The translations under genes were made by a program, and so were the position numbers. 64,000 nucleotides of DNA, taken from positions 1,426,001-1,490,000 of the forward strand of contig NZ_CP073695.1 in the NCBI RefSeq assembly GCF_018228765.1, given 5' to 3'. Positions within the stretch are counted from its first letter, which is position 1, and each line of letters starts with the position of its first letter. Below the pieces are notes generated by a model. That model ran no database searches. It was not told where the DNA came from and saw only the letters and a list, made by a program, of their open reading frames with translations. This document shows, one piece after another, positions 61,037-64,000 of this stretch. This stretch comes from Halorubrum ruber. GTDB taxonomy: Archaea > Halobacteriota > Halobacteria > Halobacteriales > Haloferacaceae.

Positions 61037-61084
61037 GCGGGGCGGTCGCGGAGCGGCCGCAGGGCGGAGCGACCGCCCGCCCGG

Positions 61085-62017
61085 TCACTCCACGTCCGCG
61101 TCCGGCGTCGGCGGCGGAAGCCGCTTGTGGGCCGTCGCGCGGTGGCGTCCGAGCAGGTCCGCGACGAGTTCGCGGTCGACATCGAGGTCGGCGTCGGCTC
61201 CCTCGATCCGCTCGACGACCGCCTCCGGGTCCAGCCCGCGGTCAACGCCGAGGTGGAGGACCGGGTCGATGACCTCGTAGGGGGCGCCGAGGTCGTCCGC
61301 GTCGCGCTGCCCCGGCAGGAACCCCGCGGTCGGCGCCTTCTCGACGACGAACTCCGGCACGTCAAGCTCGGCCGCGAGCCCCCGGACGTCCGTCTTGTAG
61401 AGGTGGCCCAGCGGGAACAGGTCTGCCGCGCCGTCGCCGTGTTTCGTCAGGTAGCCCAGGAGGAGCTCGCTCCGGTTCGCGGTGCCGCAGACGAGGCGGT
61501 TCGTCGCGTTGGCAGCGAGGTAGGCGACGGCCATCCGGAGCCGCGCGACGGCGTTGCCGGACCGGACCGGCTCGTCATGGAGGTCGAAGCGGTCCGGGGC
61601 GACGGCGCCGAACTGCGCGAACAGCGGCTGAAGGTGGACCGTGTCGTGGTCGATACCCAGCGCCTCCGCGAGCGCCTCGGCGTCGCGGGCGTGCGGCGCG
61701 CCGATCTTGTTACACGGAAGTATCAGCCCGTACACGCGGTCAGCGCCGAGCGCTTCGACCGCGAGCGCCGCCGTCACCGTCGAGTCGAGCCCGCCACTCA
61801 TGTTCACGACCACGCCGTCGGCGCCCGCGGCGGCGACCCGGTCGGCGACGAACGACCGGACTCGGTCGCGTTCGACCGCGGGATCCCGGTCCGGGAGCAG
61901 CGAGGCGGGAAGGGAGTGAGAACTGGCGGCGTCTCGCTCGTGGTTCGACACCGCCCCTCCCGCCGAACGCTCGGCGGCGGCCCCGTCCGAATCGAACGCC
62001 GACTCCGGGTCAGCCAT
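61085..62017 (-). CDS. nadE: NAD synthetase (ammonia-dependent)
   Basis: Protein of 310 residues. The PP-loop SGGLDS is at 74-79, and the deamido-NAD site includes GTANRSELLLGYLTKHGDGAADLFPLG. No glutaminase domain is attached, so it uses free ammonia. It makes NAD+ from nicotinate adenine dinucleotide, the step before the NAD kinase encoded 5 kb away. A 40-residue acidic/Ser N-terminus is longer than usual; an in-frame later start is possible. It is convergent with the peptidase gene. Confidence 0.93.
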   Translation of the reverse strand: MADPESAFDSDGAAAERSAGGAVSNHERDAASSHSLPASLLPDRDPAVERDRVRSFVADRVAAAGADGVVVNMSGGLDSTVTAALAVEALGADRVYGLILPCNKIGAPHARDAEALAEALGIDHDTVHLQPLFAQFGAVAPDRFDLHDEPVRSGNAVARLRMAVAYLAANATNRLVCGTANRSELLLGYLTKHGDGAADLFPLGHLYKTDVRGLAAELDVPEFVVEKAPTAGFLPGQRDADDLGAPYEVIDPVLHLGVDRGLDPEAVVERIEGADADLDVDRELVADLLGRHRATAHKRLPPPTPDADVE

Positions 62018-62447
62018 CTCCTCCTCCGGCGCGGGCCGTCCGCCCCGTCCGAATCGTCCGCCGACGGGCCTGTCCGCCGACGGCTCGTGAGGGAGCGCGG
62101 GTGCGTCTCTGCGGGCGTTCGCGAGCGTCGCGTTGGATCGTCATCAGTCGGCCGCCGCTTCCGTTTGCGCTGGTAAATACTTGCGGTGTGGATCGTATAA
62201 GGAATTGGTACAGTTACGGCTGAGTGGAGTAGAGTTACTCGTGAAGCACGATGTACGTGCGATTAGAATCGGAATAATCTAATATACTTGAACTTCGATG
62301 CCGCTGAACGAAGGAATAACTCGTCTCCCAAAATAACACGCCCAATTTGAGTACGTTTGAATAGAAATTAGTCACAGAATAATCGTTCTAAGCATATAAT
62401 GTGATTATATACGAACATTTATTAGTTAGATAGAGTTCGATTTGTCC
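62018..62447. promoter_or_regulatory. AT-rich intergenic region upstream of the regulator gene
   Basis: The first 150 bases are GC-rich without a gene; from about 62165 the DNA becomes strongly AT-rich. TTTATTAG (62419-62426) is 22-29 bases before ATG 62448 and is the likely TATA. A TTATATA at 62405-62411 may be a second one. Extra AT runs at 62280-62400 may hold binding sites. No open frame of note. Confidence 0.5.
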
Positions 62448-63104
62448 ATGTCACGCATCCAGCTGAGTTCGAGTCAGGAACGCGTGCTCACCGCGCTCGT
62501 GAACCTCTCCGAGGGCCGGGAGGCGCCGGTACAGGGCCGCGAGATCGCCGACGCGATCGACCGCAATCCGGGAACGGTGCGGAACCGCATGGGGAGCCTC
62601 AGCACGCTCGGGCTCGTCAAGGGCGTTGCCGGGCCCGACGGCGGCTACATCCCGACCGACGAGGCGTACGACACGCTCGGCATCGAGCGCTTAGAGGACG
62701 CCGCGACGACGCCGGTCGAGCGCGAGGGCGACCCCGTCGAGGACGTCACCGTCGCGGAGATAGACCTGTCGAGCGTCGCAAATCCGGAGCTGTGTCGCGC
62801 CGAACTCGTGATCCGCGGCCCGGTCGGCCCCTTCGACGCGGGCGATCACGTGACCGTCGGGCCGACGCCCGCCACCGGGCTGCGGCTCTCCGGCGTCGTC
62901 GACGCGACGAACGTCGACGGCAACAGCCTCCTGGTCCGCGTCGACGGCATGGAGACGCCGGCGGGGGGTCGGCCGCCTGAGTGGGATCCTGAACGGGGGC
63001 CTGAGCGGGGACCAGAGCCGCGGCCGTCCGGAAGCCCGATTCACTCCTCGTCGACCGCGGAGAACAGCCTGTCGCGGACCGCATCGGTCGCGGCCGCGGC
63101 GTGA
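62448..63104 (+). CDS. Winged-helix transcriptional regulator (Rrf2/TrmB-like haloarchaeal type)
   Basis: Protein of 218 residues from ATG 62448. The N-terminal winged helix (about 1-75) reads QERVLTALVNLSEGREAPVQGREIADAIDRNPGTVRNRMGSL with a wing GPDGGYIPT. The middle (about 105-175) looks like a small beta-rich sensing domain with GPVGPFDAGDHVTVGPTP. The end is Pro/Gly/Arg-rich repeats and an Ala tail, overlapping the truA stop by 64 bases on the opposite strand. A long AT-rich upstream region suggests strong regulation, perhaps self-regulation. Confidence 0.8.
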   Translation: MSRIQLSSSQERVLTALVNLSEGREAPVQGREIADAIDRNPGTVRNRMGSLSTLGLVKGVAGPDGGYIPTDEAYDTLGIERLEDAATTPVEREGDPVEDVTVAEIDLSSVANPELCRAELVIRGPVGPFDAGDHVTVGPTPATGLRLSGVVDATNVDGNSLLVRVDGMETPAGGRPPEWDPERGPERGPEPRPSGSPIHSSSTAENSLSRTASVAAAA

Positions 63105-63958
63105 CGCGCGTCCCGGTGTCGCTCGCCGAAGGCGACGCGCGCGCTCTCCGCCGCCTCGCGGTCGACGGTGAACTCCGCGTCGGGGTAGGTCACGTCCCAC
63201 AACACGAGCGGTTCCGGGGGCGCGGGACCGACGCCGCGGTCTCCCGGGATCGGCTCGGCGGCGAGCAGCCGGTCGATCCACGCGAGGTCGGCGGTTCCGC
63301 GACCGACGGCGCGAGCGGCGGCGACGACCCGCCGGACGAGCGCGCGCGGGAACCCGTCCGCCGAGAGTTCGACGACGAGCGCGTCGCCCTCGCGGGTCGC
63401 CCGCGCGTCGAGGTCGCGGACCGTCCCCGTCTCGTCGGTCGTCAGGTTGTGGAAGTCGTGCTCGCCGTCGAAGCGCGCGAGCGCGGCCCGGAACCGGTCG
63501 TCGTCGACCGCGTGTTCCGGGTCTCGGCGCGCGCGGTCCGAGCCGGATTCGGAACTCGATTCGGGCGCGTAGAGGTGGTACCGGTAGGTCCGCCGGACCG
63601 CGTCGTGCGTCGCGTGAAAGCCGTCTGCGACGTCGGCGGCGGCCCACACGCGGACCGATCCCGGCAGGTGGCCGTTGAACGCGCGCGGCGTGAGCCACGG
63701 CGGCGCCTCGAAGGCGACGGTCTGGGCAACCGCTGAGACGCCGGCGTCGGTCCGGCCCGCCGCGGCGTAGCCGGGCGGCGTGGCGTGGGTCGACCCGTCG
63801 CCGCGATCGACCACGCCGTGTTCCGCGAGCGCTTCGAGGAGCGCGTCCGCGACCGTGCGGGCGTGCGGCTGGCGCTGGAAGCCGGCGTACTCTCGGCCGT
63901 CGTACGCGACCCGGAAGGCGCGGGTAACCGTCCCGTGACCGTTCGACGCGGCCGTCAC
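63041..63958 (-). CDS. truA: tRNA pseudouridine synthase A
   Basis: Protein of 305 residues that modifies the tRNA anticodon stem-loop at positions 38-40. The catalytic Asp71 lies in AAAGRTDAGVSA. RVAYDGREYAGFQRQ starts the fold, and the later FPRALVRRVVAAARAVGRG is typical. The start is GTG 63958; its ATGA-like overlap (TGA 63955-63957) couples it to the upstream gene. It is convergent with the regulator gene with overlapping 3' ends. Confidence 0.92.
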   Translation of the reverse strand: MTAASNGHGTVTRAFRVAYDGREYAGFQRQPHARTVADALLEALAEHGVVDRGDGSTHATPPGYAAAGRTDAGVSAVAQTVAFEAPPWLTPRAFNGHLPGSVRVWAAADVADGFHATHDAVRRTYRYHLYAPESSSESGSDRARRDPEHAVDDDRFRAALARFDGEHDFHNLTTDETGTVRDLDARATREGDALVVELSADGFPRALVRRVVAAARAVGRGTADLAWIDRLLAAEPIPGDRGVGPAPPEPLVLWDVTYPDAEFTVDREAAESARVAFGERHRDARHAAAATDAVRDRLFSAVDEE

Positions 63959-64000
63959 TGATCGTCGGACGCGTCGCCGCCGTCCGTCGCGTCGCCGCCG
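63955..64000 (-). CDS. Partial CDS, acidic C-terminus of the gene upstream of truA
   Basis: The minus strand reads GGDATDGGDASDDQ and then a stop whose TGA overlaps the truA GTG. Only the last residues are in the window. The tail is acidic and repetitive (GGDA twice). The gene and truA are probably co-transcribed. Its identity cannot be told from 46 bases. Confidence 0.6.
   Translation of the reverse strand, partial: GGDATDGGDASDDQ

Overview
The window looks like chromosomal DNA of a haloarchaeon, most like Halorubrum and relatives. It has very high GC, strongly acidic proteins, Tat/lipobox secretion signals, archaeal promoters (TATA about 25 bases upstream of leaderless starts), a PGF-CTERM-type protease tail, and archaeal versions of AspRS, CDC48, Rad25, adenylate kinase and CarB. 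Placement to genus is an inference from general resemblance.

Layout. 0.4-6.6 kb: transporter, aldehyde dehydrogenase, flavoprotein, secreted subtilase and a RarA-C-like protein. 6.77 kb: tRNA-Tyr, followed by a duplicated tRNA 3' end and a small degenerate integrated element (to about 10.2 kb) with a catalytic-domain-only tyrosine recombinase and many tiny CxxC or membrane proteins. 10.3-13 kb: secreted nuclease, aldo/keto reductase and a zinc-finger protein. 13.7-15.2 kb: an IS200/IS605-type TnpB element. 15.2-25 kb: Rad25 helicase, an adenylate-kinase-like protein, a TPP enzyme, an oxidoreductase and small regulators. 25.4-31.9 kb: MATE and MscS membrane proteins, a PAC2 protein, a TrmB-type regulator, UspA and DJ-1 proteins. 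31.9-39.1 kb: a copper-assembly cluster (SCO1, TauE/SafE, winged-helix regulator, nosY-nosF-nosD and divergent nosL) without nosZ in view. 39.2-48.7 kb: carB, a lipoprotein, a second TnpB element, a frameshifted DUF5815 gene and a CDC48 ATPase. 49.6-59.1 kb: larC, aspS, secreted proteins, NAD kinase and a KaiC-domain ATPase. 59.4 kb: tRNA-Gly(CCC) with 3'-end scars. 59.6-64 kb: M28 peptidase, nadE, a regulator and truA.

The most unusual feature is a family of five GC-rich elements of about 250-300 bp (about 25-320, 13060-13353, 21957-22245, 25083-25354 and 49132-49463). Their hairpins covary between copies, their 5' sides lie next to TTTATAA boxes, and they end in a conserved GGCTGGGGCTTTGG core. 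At two loci that core continues as tandem arrays with a 57-bp period (13340-13614; 24725-25110), each unit carrying its own TATA-like box. Where the downstream side is visible, the next gene is on the same strand. I do not recognise this family; it could be a structured ncRNA or leader, or a non-autonomous mobile element.

A second notable signal is a shared operator-like motif at the same distance (33-34 bp) upstream of SCO1, TauE/SafE, nosD and, in weaker form, nosL. It ties the copper-assembly genes into one probable regulon. Two genes (nosY and DUF5815) each carry an apparent one-base loss in a five-base homopolymer.
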